Positions 7,047-14,744 of a stretch of DNA of 53,186 nt are shown piece after piece; position 1 is the stretch's first letter; every line of letters begins with the position of its first letter. The translations under genes were made by a program, and so were the position numbers. The notes beneath the pieces are model-generated. The model was not told the origin of the DNA, ran no database searches, and worked only from the letters and a program-made list of their open reading frames with translations. Source of the stretch: Acidimicrobiales bacterium (lineage in GTDB: Bacteria > Actinomycetota > Acidimicrobiia > Acidimicrobiales > SZUA-35); the NCBI GenBank assembly GCA_020628065.1, contig JAHDFR010000010.1, forward strand, positions 1 to 53,186, in the 5' to 3' direction.

Positions 7047-8930
7047 TTAGGCCAAGCCGGCCTGCTGGAGACCCCAAAGCTCGGCAAACAGGCCGGGGTC
7101 GCCCAGCAGCTCTTCCTTGCTTCCCCGCTCGACGATTCGTCCGTTGTCTATAACGATGATCGTGTCGACGTCGTTCAAAGTGGCCAAACGGTGAGCGATG
7201 ATGATGGCCGCTCTGTCCTGCCACAGCTCTTCCAGGGCTTGCTGAATACGCACCTCGGTCTCTGAGTCCAGCGAGGACGTTGCCTCGTCCAAGATGATGA
7301 TGTCGGACTCCTTCAAGAACGCCCGGGCAATGGCGATTCGCTGCCGCTGTCCCAGGCTCAGCTTGATGCCTCGTTCCCCCACCAACGTGTCGTACCCGTT
7401 GGGAAGCGACTGAACGAACTCGTCGATATTGGCCCGGCGGGCGGCGTCGCGTATCCGTTCGGGCTCGGTCTGGAGGACTTCCACATCCCCTGGGACACCG
7501 CCGGTCGGATCGACGGCATAGCCGATGTTGTACTCGATGGTTTCCTGAAACAGCGAGGTGTCCTGGGGCACATAGGACTGCACTCGTCGGAGCACATCAG
7601 CTGATACCGGTCGCTCATCGATGAGGATCTGCCCACTCGTCGGAGCGTAGAAACCCAACAGCAGCTTGATCAGTGTCGACTTGCCCTCACCGCTTCGCCC
7701 CACCACACCAAGTTTCTCGCCCCGGTCAACGGAGAAACTTATGTCGTCCAGGACGAGACGATCGGGATCGTCGGGGTAGGCGAAACACAGATTGCGAACC
7801 TCCAACCTGCTCATCATCCGGGCTTCCGGCTGCCCGGAATCGCCCTGCGGTGAGGAAACCGTTGGTGTCCGGTAGTGCTCGTCAACGATGTTGCGACCCG
7901 GGAACAGGTAGTTGTACGCCTCCTGGTAGGCCGCTGACTTGTCGACCCAGATCCCGAAGAAGTGGACGACGTTCCAGTACTGACCCATGAAGTCGATCAG
8001 CACCGTCACCGAGACAACCATGGCGGTGAAGGAGATCCGGCCCTGGCTGAACGAGTACCAGCTGTAGCTCATGACCAGCGCCCACAAAACACCTCGAATC
8101 AGCAGCGACGCCACCGCCCAGTACGAGACGAGCGAAAACCCGAACCGAACGTCATCGACAATCAACCCGTCGATCTGCGCATTGTTTCGGGAGATCTCGC
8201 GGCGCTGAGCCTGAAAAGAGAAGACGTTGACGAAGTTCGAATAGGAATCGAACACTCGGCCGGAATTGGTGGCCGTGCTATCGGTCAGGACCCGTTGGCG
8301 ACGATTCAGTGGGCGGGCCAGAGCGACCAGGGCCACACCGGACAGCACCAGGAATCCGCCATAGATCAAGGCGTTGGTCGAAGCGGTTCTCCACATCAAG
8401 ACGGCCCAAATCGGAACCGACGCCACCACCGGGAGGAACCCGTAGTGGGCGGCGTCCCATAACTGGTAAACGTCGTTTCGAAGATCGTTGACATAACTGG
8501 CGACCTTGCCTGATGGCCGGTCAACGAAGTGCTGATACTCCTCGTCCCACACTGCGTCGAAGGCGATTCTCTTGAACTCGTAGCTCAACCGGTTCAGTCG
8601 GTAGGCCACGTAGTAGTCGCAGGCGCTCCAAAGCAACCAGTGCCCGATTCCGGTGGCGAAAAGCAGGAGCAGGTAGAACCCGGCCCGGTCGGGATCGTCG
8701 GTAGAGGTGGCGAACTGGGCAAGAAAATACGGTTGCAGCGCCGGGAGGGCCGAGGCCACAGCCCGCAACGCCGTACTGACCGTCATCCGCCGCCAATTGT
8801 GCCTGACCATCGACGCCAGCGCGGCAAAGGCCCTGTCCGGTGGCTCCGGCGCTGTTCTGCGTCCCGCCGTCGACGCCGGGGTCGCCTCAGATGTTTGATG
8901 CGATGTGGCGGTCGGGGTTGGCGAACTCAT
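7047..8930 (-). CDS. ABC exporter half-transporter (fused membrane and ATPase domains)
   Basis: 627 residues. The N-terminal 30 residues are Pro/Thr/Ser-rich. A six-helix ABC membrane domain (about 35-340) follows, then a complete ATPase domain with Walker A GRSGEGKST, Q-loop VPQDTSLF, signature LSLGQRQ, Walker B DIIILDEATSSLD and an H-loop in IIAHRLATL. The membrane domain is rich in Trp and Tyr. Such half-transporters work as dimers and export lipids, peptides or drugs; the substrate is not readable. Start is ATG 8930, 9 bases behind TACTCT, consistent with its own short-leader or leaderless promoter. Its codon use looks like its neighbours, unlike the two exporters at 23.9-28.1 kb. Confidence 0.9.
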   Translation of the reverse strand: MSSPTPTATSHQTSEATPASTAGRRTAPEPPDRAFAALASMVRHNWRRMTVSTALRAVASALPALQPYFLAQFATSTDDPDRAGFYLLLLFATGIGHWLLWSACDYYVAYRLNRLSYEFKRIAFDAVWDEEYQHFVDRPSGKVASYVNDLRNDVYQLWDAAHYGFLPVVASVPIWAVLMWRTASTNALIYGGFLVLSGVALVALARPLNRRQRVLTDSTATNSGRVFDSYSNFVNVFSFQAQRREISRNNAQIDGLIVDDVRFGFSLVSYWAVASLLIRGVLWALVMSYSWYSFSQGRISFTAMVVSVTVLIDFMGQYWNVVHFFGIWVDKSAAYQEAYNYLFPGRNIVDEHYRTPTVSSPQGDSGQPEARMMSRLEVRNLCFAYPDDPDRLVLDDISFSVDRGEKLGVVGRSGEGKSTLIKLLLGFYAPTSGQILIDERPVSADVLRRVQSYVPQDTSLFQETIEYNIGYAVDPTGGVPGDVEVLQTEPERIRDAARRANIDEFVQSLPNGYDTLVGERGIKLSLGQRQRIAIARAFLKESDIIILDEATSSLDSETEVRIQQALEELWQDRAAIIIAHRLATLNDVDTIIVIDNGRIVERGSKEELLGDPGLFAELWGLQQAGLA

Positions 8931-8939
8931 TCGACGGCC

Positions 8940-8945
8940 AGAGTA
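8940..8945 (-). promoter_or_regulatory. Putative -10 box of the ABC exporter gene
   Basis: TACTCT, 9 bases before ATG 8930. The spacing is at the long end of the pattern seen elsewhere in the window. Confidence 0.35.
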
Positions 8946-8999
8946 CTTGCCCGCTCCGACAGCCGTCGGCGACTTTTGACCGGTACGAAACCCGGACCG

Positions 9000-9524
9000 T
9001 CAGTCGGCAGACTCCCGCTCGGCGATGACAACCTGTGACCGCCCGTAGGACCGGCGACGAAGCTCAACCCATCCATCGCCAAGTGAGATCTCGGTCTCTG
9101 CGTGCCCCACCAGCAACCTTGCCGGAATCAACTCCAGCAGTACGATCCACGGATCATCGGCGTACGGCGGATCGCAAAAGGCCAGATCGACCGGTGTTGC
9201 CGAGGTGACGGCTCGCTCAACCGGGGCCACCACGATGTCCGACCGGCTATCAAAACCCAGCCGACTGACGTTGTCGGCCAACACCGCTGCCGCCCGTCGG
9301 TCGCGTTCGACAAAGGTCACGAAGTCGGCACCCCGGCTGAGACACTCGATCCCAAAGGAACCGCTGCCGGCAAACAGATCGAGAACCGTTGCGTCCTCAA
9401 CCCCGCCCAACGAGTTAAGCATGTTGAAGATGCCCTCTTTGGCCCGATCAGTGATAGGCCGAGTGCCGCCACCCGACGGAGCATTGAGTTTTCGGCCTCG
9501 CGCCGAGCCGGAGATGACTCTCAT
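9000..9524 (-). CDS. rsmD: 16S rRNA (guanine(966)-N(2))-methyltransferase
   Basis: 174 residues. RsmD methylates G966 of 16S rRNA during 30S assembly. The N-terminal MRVISGSARGRKL and TRPITDRAKEGIFNML are family-typical. The SAM-binding motif VLDLFAGSGSFG spans 47-58, and the N-methyltransferase motif DPPY is at 118-121. The reading frame continues upstream to 9623, but the homologous protein begins at ATG 9524, whose first base is shared with the TGA of the upstream hydrolase (TGATG). The two genes are therefore translationally coupled. The usual downstream neighbour coaD is about 5.2 kb away. Confidence 0.93.
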   Translation of the reverse strand: MRVISGSARGRKLNAPSGGGTRPITDRAKEGIFNMLNSLGGVEDATVLDLFAGSGSFGIECLSRGADFVTFVERDRRAAAVLADNVSRLGFDSRSDIVVAPVERAVTSATPVDLAFCDPPYADDPWIVLLELIPARLLVGHAETEISLGDGWVELRRRSYGRSQVVIAERESAD

Positions 9525-10096
9525 CAACCCGCCTGAGGCTGCTCGGAAAGACCAAGGAACTGTCTGATCATTCCCACGATCGCCGGGATTTGCGCTTTGG
9601 GCGAGTGATTGCCGGGAACCCACCGCATATCAGTAGGACCGGCGATGGACGACAGGTGCTGCTCAAACTCAGCCGGAGAACCAAACGGGTCACGCTCCCC
9701 CGAGACCAGCAACGTTGGAACTTCGATGCCGGCGAAATGGTCGGTTCGCAGCTTTTCCGGTTTGCCCGGCGGATGCAATGGGTAGCTCAACAAGACCAGA
9801 CCGGCAGCGGCCAACCCTTCGGAAACGGCGACCGAACAGGAGCGACCCCCGAAACTTCTACCTCCGTAGACCAGGCGGTCAGGCGACACGCCCAGCTCCG
9901 ACGACATCTCGTCCACCGCGGCGTGAATCTTCTTCACTGCGTTATTGACACTGGTGGTGGCCAGCGTGAGCCGCCGGACCGGCAGTTCAGGAATCTGCTG
10001 GTCAATGGCCACCAACGTTTGATCATCGGCATCGGCGCTGGCGCCGGGGGTGAGAAGTAGCCCGGCGGGCCGCTCCGACAGCTGAAGACCAGTCAT
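9524..10096 (-). CDS. Alpha/beta hydrolase, KANL3/Tex30-like
   Basis: 190 residues, a small alpha/beta hydrolase without a lid. The catalytic triad is visible: nucleophile S81 in GGRSFGGRS, D136 in SGERDPFG and H164 in PGNHSP. The layout resembles the KANL3/Tex30 group (dienelactone-hydrolase-like). The substrate is unknown. The start ATG 10096 has GGAAG close in front and a TAGAAC box 7 bases upstream, so it may be leaderless. Its stop overlaps the rsmD start by one base. It is divergent from the APH-like gene, with about 125 bases between them. Confidence 0.8.
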   Translation of the reverse strand: MTGLQLSERPAGLLLTPGASADADDQTLVAIDQQIPELPVRRLTLATTSVNNAVKKIHAAVDEMSSELGVSPDRLVYGGRSFGGRSCSVAVSEGLAAAGLVLLSYPLHPPGKPEKLRTDHFAGIEVPTLLVSGERDPFGSPAEFEQHLSSIAGPTDMRWVPGNHSPKAQIPAIVGMIRQFLGLSEQPQAG

Positions 10097-10221
10097 ATCT
10101 TCCGTTCTAGCCGGTTGCCGAGATGAACTGACCCTTTCGAGGTGAACCCAACTTGTTCAAGGCCACACACCAAAAGCTGCCGGGCGCTACCGTCGGTGTC
10201 CGGACAACTGCCGGAGAAGAA

Positions 10222-11163
10222 ATGACCAGCGAACACGACGGCACCGAGTCGGTGCAACAGGGGGTCATGCCGGCAGCCGAGGTCGACATCACCCCCGATC
10301 TTGTACGCCGCCTGCTGCTCGACCAGCACCGCGACCTGGCCGACCTGCGGCTCGAACCGCTGGCCCATGGCTGGGACAACGTCTTGTTCCGCCTTGGCCC
10401 TCGACACGTGGTGCGGCTACCCCGCCGGGAAATAGCGGCCGGTCTGGTGGCCCACGAGCAGGCATGGCTACCGGTCCTGGCTCCACGACTGCCTCTTCCA
10501 ATCCCGGTACCCGAACGGGTGGGGCAGCCAACCGACTACTTCCCGTGGACGTGGAGCGTCCAACCCTGGCTGGACGGCGCAGCCGTCGGGAACGGAGAGT
10601 GGGCTGATGCCGGATCAGCCGCTCAGCAGTTGGGACAGTTCCTGTCGTGCCTGCACCAACCGGCGCCCCCCGAACGCCCGGTCAATCCCCACCGAGGTGG
10701 GCCTTTGGCGGAGAGGCGGGGAATGACCGAAGATCGGATCGAGCGATTTTCCGCCACGATCGGGGTCGACAAACAGCACGCCCAATCGGTATGGGAACAG
10801 TGCTTGGCGGCAGCGGTGTGGGAGGGACCACCGATGTGGATTCACGGTGACCTCCACCTGTTCAATCTCATCCAGACGAACAGACGACTGAGCGCCGTCA
10901 TTGATTTCGGCGACATCTGTGGCGGAGATCCGGCATGTGATCTGGCCATCGGCTGGTACGGCTTCGGCTCAGATCACCACCAACGATTTCGCGCCGCGGC
11001 CACCAGCGAGGCCCGACCAATCGACGCCGATATGTGGCAGCGATCGCGTGGCTGGAGTCTTTCCATCGGCTTCACCTTGACGGCGTTCTCAGCTGACAAT
11101 CCCAGCCACTTTGAGATGGCTTGTCGCATGGTGCGATCAGCGCTTGCCGATCCGAACGGCTGA
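10222..11163 (+). CDS. Aminoglycoside phosphotransferase (APH) family kinase
   Basis: 313 residues with an APH/choline-kinase fold. HGDLHLFN (208-215) is the catalytic loop and IDFGD (227-231) the metal-binding loop; the N-terminal lobe has HGWDNVLFRL. The family covers antibiotic kinases, homoserine and fructosamine kinases and similar enzymes, so a resistance role should not be assumed. The open frame extends upstream to a TTG at 10153, but ATG 10222 has GGAG in front at 5 bases and is preferred. It is followed by a large nested inverted repeat that may terminate transcription. Confidence 0.85.
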   Translation: MTSEHDGTESVQQGVMPAAEVDITPDLVRRLLLDQHRDLADLRLEPLAHGWDNVLFRLGPRHVVRLPRREIAAGLVAHEQAWLPVLAPRLPLPIPVPERVGQPTDYFPWTWSVQPWLDGAAVGNGEWADAGSAAQQLGQFLSCLHQPAPPERPVNPHRGGPLAERRGMTEDRIERFSATIGVDKQHAQSVWEQCLAAAVWEGPPMWIHGDLHLFNLIQTNRRLSAVIDFGDICGGDPACDLAIGWYGFGSDHHQRFRAAATSEARPIDADMWQRSRGWSLSIGFTLTAFSADNPSHFEMACRMVRSALADPNG

Positions 11164-11180
11164 CCCGGCTGATCGCAGAC

Positions 11181-11256
11181 AAAAAGCCAAACGCCGACGG
11201 CTCTGTCCGGGTTTCCCTCCAACTCGGACAGCGCGCATCGGCGTCTGGTGGTTTTT
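11181..11256. terminator. Nested inverted repeat, possible bidirectional terminator
   Basis: The outer arms are AAAAAGCCAAACGCCGA (11181-11197) and an imperfect complement ending in GGTTTTT (11238-11256). The inner arms CTGTCCG (11203-11209) and CGGACAG (11225-11231) pair perfectly. A-run on the left and T-run on the right suit termination in both directions, 17 bases after the APH stop. Confidence 0.6.
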
Positions 11257-11380
11257 CCTATCGGAACCAACGGCTCCGACTGGATCTCACTCACTGACGA
11301 TCCTAAACTTGCGTAACGCGTTTTGCAAGTTCATTTAGCAGCTGGGTGAAACTACTCACGGCAAAGACGCCACCGATAGC

Positions 11381-12289
11381 ATGTCCCCCATCTCGCCTCC
11401 GACAAGCGACAACCCCGACGAAGATCATCCACCCTGGTTGCCGTCGACGCGCCCGTTCTTCGGCAAGCGCCGCAAAGGTCGCCGTGAGTTGGCGATGGAT
11501 CTGATCCAGGCCGGGCTCCGCATCCTGGAGCGGGACGGCCCTCGACTATCAGGCGATCAGCTGACATTGGCCGCCGCCATCAACGAGCTCAACCTGTCCC
11601 GCGACGACGACAAAAAGGTCTCCCCTGGCTCGGTCTACGATCGGCTGTGGGCCACCCCGGACGACTATCGAGTCGATGTTCAATCGGCCGCCCTGTACGA
11701 ATGGTTCTCGTCGTCCACCACACCGCAGCAGGACCAGATTGCCGCCGAGGTTCTGGCCCTTCTGGACGAACTGGACCTGGAGACGCCCGAGGGACGTGCG
11801 ATGGGCCTGCGGGAGATAACCCGACGGGCGTCGTTCACTTCGTTGGAGGCAACCGCCGCCTACCGGCCGGCACAGGTCCGTGTGGCCATCCTGGCCGCTC
11901 TGGCCGCCTCGACCACCGACGACGAAGCCACCGAGCAACTCAAGCGCGCCGCCCGGGCCGCCCACAACGACACCATTGCGTCATACGTGGAGTTGTACGG
12001 AGGGGTGCTCGACCTGCTGAAGCTCCGACCGAAGGAGTCGATCTTCGGACCGACCGACACGCCGGAACTGCGACTGGCCGCTGTTGAGATCTTCACCCGG
12101 ATCATCATCACCTACAACGACGGCATGGACATCCGCAATCAGGTCGAGGTCGAGGGGACACACCTTGAGAATCTGCCGTCCGGCGTGGACGGGGAACTCA
12201 AAGACTGGCACCACCTGGGCCTGGGCGTCTGGGCCATAGCCTCTGCGCTCAGCGAGCCGGACACCGGCGCCGAAACCGAAGACCGCTAG
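11381..12289 (+). CDS. TetR-like DNA-binding regulator (tentative)
   Basis: 302 residues, soluble. After a Pro-rich start and a basic patch (GKRRKGRRELAMDLIQAG) comes a segment that looks like a TetR-type helix-turn-helix (LRILERDG ... VSPGSVYDRLW). The remainder is a helical, acidic region without recognisable motifs, longer than the usual TetR ligand domain. I could not match it to a named family, and the TetR-like label rests on the N-terminal pattern only. The start ATG 11381 has no clear ribosome site. The stop TAG overlaps that of the convergent histidine kinase gene by the palindrome CTAG (12286-12289). Confidence 0.55.
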   Translation: MSPISPPTSDNPDEDHPPWLPSTRPFFGKRRKGRRELAMDLIQAGLRILERDGPRLSGDQLTLAAAINELNLSRDDDKKVSPGSVYDRLWATPDDYRVDVQSAALYEWFSSSTTPQQDQIAAEVLALLDELDLETPEGRAMGLREITRRASFTSLEATAAYRPAQVRVAILAALAASTTDDEATEQLKRAARAAHNDTIASYVELYGGVLDLLKLRPKESIFGPTDTPELRLAAVEIFTRIIITYNDGMDIRNQVEVEGTHLENLPSGVDGELKDWHHLGLGVWAIASALSEPDTGAETEDR

Positions 12290-13365
12290 GTCCTCGGAAG
12301 GCTGACGGTTACCGTCGAGCCGGTGCCGAGACCATCGGAGGAGGCCACGATGGAGCCGTTGTGGGCTTCGACCAGTCGCTTGGCGATGGCCAGACCGACG
12401 CCGGTTCCCTTCGAGTCGTTGACCACCCGGTAGAAACGCTCGAAGATTCGGCGCTCATCCTCCGCCGCCAGCCCTCGCCCGGTGTCGACCACCTCGGTGA
12501 TCACCAGGCGCTCACCGCCCACAGTCTCCAGCCGGCTACGGACGGCCACGGATCCGCCATCGGTGTACTGAATGGCATTGCCGATGATGTTGGTGAACAC
12601 CTGGACCAGGCGGTCTCGGTCACCGGCCACGAGTAGGGGCGATTGGCCGAGGTCAAGCTGCAAGTCGAGGTCCTTGGCCGCCGCTTGGGGTGCCAGCTGC
12701 TGAGCGACGGACTCAAGCAACGGCCCAAGGTCGAGGGACGGGTCGGGCCTGACCACTGGTTCGGCCACAGCCGACAGCTCGGACAGGTCGCCGGCCAGGC
12801 GTCGCAGACGGGCCGCCTCTCTGGCTACCCGGGCAAACGTCTCGTCGTCCGGGGCCACTACTCCGTCCATCAGGGCTTCCATCGAAGCCTCGATGGTGGT
12901 GAGCGGGTTTCGCAATTCATGGGCCACGTCGCCGATCAACTGCAACCGTCGTTGCTCGGTTGACTCGAGAACCTCAGCCAGTCGATTGACGTCGTTCGCC
13001 AACTCGGCCAACTCGACCACATCGCCCTCTTCGACTCTCACGTCGTAACGTCCTGAGGCCAGCTGATGGGTGGCCTGACGGGTGGCCTCGATTGGTGACG
13101 CCAGGCGTCTGGCCACCCGCCAGGAAACCAGCGAAGCTCCGGCAACCGCTGCGGCCAGCGGGATCACGAACGCAACCGGAATCGGCGGCCCGTCGTCGAG
13201 GTGTTCACCCCGGCCCGGACCTCGTTGGACATCGAGACCCAGGGCGACGGCGAGAGCGACCACAACTAGACCAACGGCAACCAGGATGCCGACTGTGACC
13301 ACCATGACCAGAAGGTGGGAGCGAAAGAGCTGGCGCTGCAACGATGGCAAGCGTCGTTCGGTCAT
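12286..13365 (-). CDS. Sensor histidine kinase
   Basis: 359 residues. Two membrane helices (about 17-43 and 62-82) flank a very short periplasmic loop. HAMP follows (about 80-135), then HisKA with H149 in GDVAHELRNPLTT, and a HATPase domain with N-box NIIGNAIQYT, DTGRGL and GTGVGLAI. With so small an external loop the signal is probably sensed in the membrane or by a partner, possibly the SHOCT membrane protein encoded upstream. The frame is open to 13542, but ATG 13365 overlaps the stop of the response regulator (ATGA), giving a standard operon pair. The 3' end overlaps the TetR-like gene's stop. Confidence 0.92.
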   Translation of the reverse strand: MTERRLPSLQRQLFRSHLLVMVVTVGILVAVGLVVVALAVALGLDVQRGPGRGEHLDDGPPIPVAFVIPLAAAVAGASLVSWRVARRLASPIEATRQATHQLASGRYDVRVEEGDVVELAELANDVNRLAEVLESTEQRRLQLIGDVAHELRNPLTTIEASMEALMDGVVAPDDETFARVAREAARLRRLAGDLSELSAVAEPVVRPDPSLDLGPLLESVAQQLAPQAAAKDLDLQLDLGQSPLLVAGDRDRLVQVFTNIIGNAIQYTDGGSVAVRSRLETVGGERLVITEVVDTGRGLAAEDERRIFERFYRVVNDSKGTGVGLAIAKRLVEAHNGSIVASSDGLGTGSTVTVSLPRT

Positions 13366-14096
13366 GTCTCCTCGCCGGTGCCGACATCGCTGCCGCCCGA
13401 GGCCGTGCCGACGAAGCGATACCCCACTCCGCGGACGGTGGCAATAAACCTCGGGGCTCCGGCATCGTCGCCGAGCGCTTTTCTCAGATTGCCGATGTGT
13501 ACGTCGACAATGCGGTCTTCGCCGAAGAAATCCCGGCCCCACACCCGTTCGATGAGTTGGTGGCGGGCAAAGACCCGGCCGGGGCTCTCGGCCAGCGTTC
13601 TCAGCAGTTTGAATTGAAGGGCGGTCAGCTCAACTTCGGTGCCGTCGACCGACACCGTGTATTCGTCCACGTCGATGGCGATGCCGTTGTATAGAAGGGC
13701 CGGAGTACCCCGGTCGCCGGTGGTTCCGTCCCGAGAGCGACGTAGAACCGCTTTCACCCGGGCAACCACCTCTCTGGGGGAGAACGGTTTGGTCACGTAG
13801 TGATCGGCGCCGACGGAAAGTCCGATGAGCCGATCGGTCTCCTCAGCGGCGGCGGTCAGCATGATCACATAGGTGTCGGAGAGGCGCCGAATTTCCCGGA
13901 GTGCCTCAATGCCGTCCATTCCCGGCATGCGGATGTCGAGCAGAATCAGATCAATATCGCCCGATCGCTGGATGCGCTCGACAGCCCGTTGTCCATCTTC
14001 GACCTGTTCAACCAAAAAACCATCGTCACGAAGGTACGACGCCACCAGGTCACGGATGGGTTCTTCGTCGTCAACAACCAGAATGCGTTGGGCCAT
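13362..14096 (-). CDS. OmpR-family response regulator
   Basis: 244 residues. The receiver domain (1-120) has acidic residues at D9, D10 and E11, phosphoacceptor D54 in ILLDIRMPG, and K103 in VTKPFS. A winged-helix DNA-binding domain follows (about 135-235) with VDVHIGNLRKALG and RFIATVRGVGYRF. GGGAGG lies 8 bases before ATG 14096, so I prefer this start to the earlier one at 14126. It is coupled to the histidine kinase by a 4-base overlap. A 32-bp inverted repeat lies just upstream, before the ribosome site, and could be an operator or attenuating hairpin. Confidence 0.95.
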   Translation of the reverse strand: MAQRILVVDDEEPIRDLVASYLRDDGFLVEQVEDGQRAVERIQRSGDIDLILLDIRMPGMDGIEALREIRRLSDTYVIMLTAAAEETDRLIGLSVGADHYVTKPFSPREVVARVKAVLRRSRDGTTGDRGTPALLYNGIAIDVDEYTVSVDGTEVELTALQFKLLRTLAESPGRVFARHQLIERVWGRDFFGEDRIVDVHIGNLRKALGDDAGAPRFIATVRGVGYRFVGTASGGSDVGTGEET

Positions 14097-14111
14097 GGTC
14101 ACAACCTCCCA

Positions 14112-14143
14112 AGGCGGCCGCCCCACACTCGGGGCGACCGCCT
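14112..14143. promoter_or_regulatory. Strong hairpin in the leader of the response regulator gene
   Basis: AGGCGG (14112-14117) pairs with CCGCCT (14138-14143) and CGCCCC (14119-14124) with GGGGCG (14131-14136), separated by one mismatch, with a 6-base loop. It sits between the SHOCT gene and the ribosome site of the regulator. It could end SHOCT transcription, attenuate the regulator, or bind a protein as DNA. Confidence 0.55.
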
Positions 14144-14192
14144 GAATGTACTCGATCGCCGCGGCGAGACCGCAGCCGGATCGATGCCTGCC

Positions 14193-14609
14193 TTACTGTT
14201 CGGTCGATCCAGGATTGTCAGTCACCGGATTGTCGGCCGCAGGATTGTCGGCTGGACTTTCAGTGGGAGGTGGCGAAGCGAACGGTGGAGCCGGTGGCAC
14301 CTCATCGTCGTTGTTGAGAACCGCTCGACGGTACTCGTACTCGTCTCGTGAGATCTCTCCCTTGGCGAAACGTTCGCTCAGGACTCCTAGAGCCCTTCCC
14401 TGACCCATGGCAAAGGCGTTGTGACGGCCTCGACGCATGATGCGGAAGAACAGGAATCCGATCAGAAGGAGAAAGAGCAGGGGAAGCAGAAAGAACGGGC
14501 CTCCCCCGCCGTGCTCGGCGCCACGTCGAACGCCATCGGCAACCTGTTCGTTTGCAGCGTAAGCGCTGGTGAGATATCCAGTCAGATACCCATTGGCGGC
14601 TGGCAGCAT
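14193..14609 (-). CDS. SHOCT-domain membrane protein
   Basis: 138 residues. The N-terminal 35 residues may be extracellular. One strong helix follows (FFLLPLLFLLLIGFLFF), then a basic stop (RRGRH), and a SHOCT domain (VLSERFAKGEISRDEYEYRR) ending in a Pro/Asp tail with DNPAADNPVTDNP repeats. SHOCT domains often mediate oligomerisation or accompany membrane stress proteins. An earlier ATG at 14633 lacks a ribosome site and sits inside a palindrome, so I prefer ATG 14609 with AAAGGA upstream. It lies directly upstream of the two-component genes on the same strand and may work with them, an inference from position. Confidence 0.75.
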   Translation of the reverse strand: MLPAANGYLTGYLTSAYAANEQVADGVRRGAEHGGGGPFFLLPLLFLLLIGFLFFRIMRRGRHNAFAMGQGRALGVLSERFAKGEISRDEYEYRRAVLNNDDEVPPAPPFASPPPTESPADNPAADNPVTDNPGSTEQ

Positions 14610-14626
14610 TGTTGATGTTTCCTTTC

Positions 14627-14665
14627 CGGGCATAGCCCGAGATGTACGATCCGGGCTTAGCCCGG
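14627..14665. promoter_or_regulatory. Two similar palindromes 25 bp apart, possible operator
   Basis: CGGGCATAGCCCG (14627-14639) and CCGGGCTTAGCCCGG (14651-14665) share the core CGGGCwTAGCCCG, with centres 25 bp apart, just upstream of the SHOCT gene. Two similar palindromes at a spacing near 2.5 helical turns suit a cooperative dimeric regulator; the binder is unknown. Confidence 0.45.
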
Positions 14666-14744
14666 AGTGCAGCGAAGAAGCTGCATATTTCTTGTCTCGT
14701 ATTAAGGAAACACAGCGACCATCAACCGCCTATAAGGTCTCACA

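Noticed and set aside
10222-11163. Antibiotic-resistance gene
   Set aside because: The APH fold is shared by many metabolic kinases. There is no sign of a mobile context or similarity to a specific resistance enzyme that I can see.
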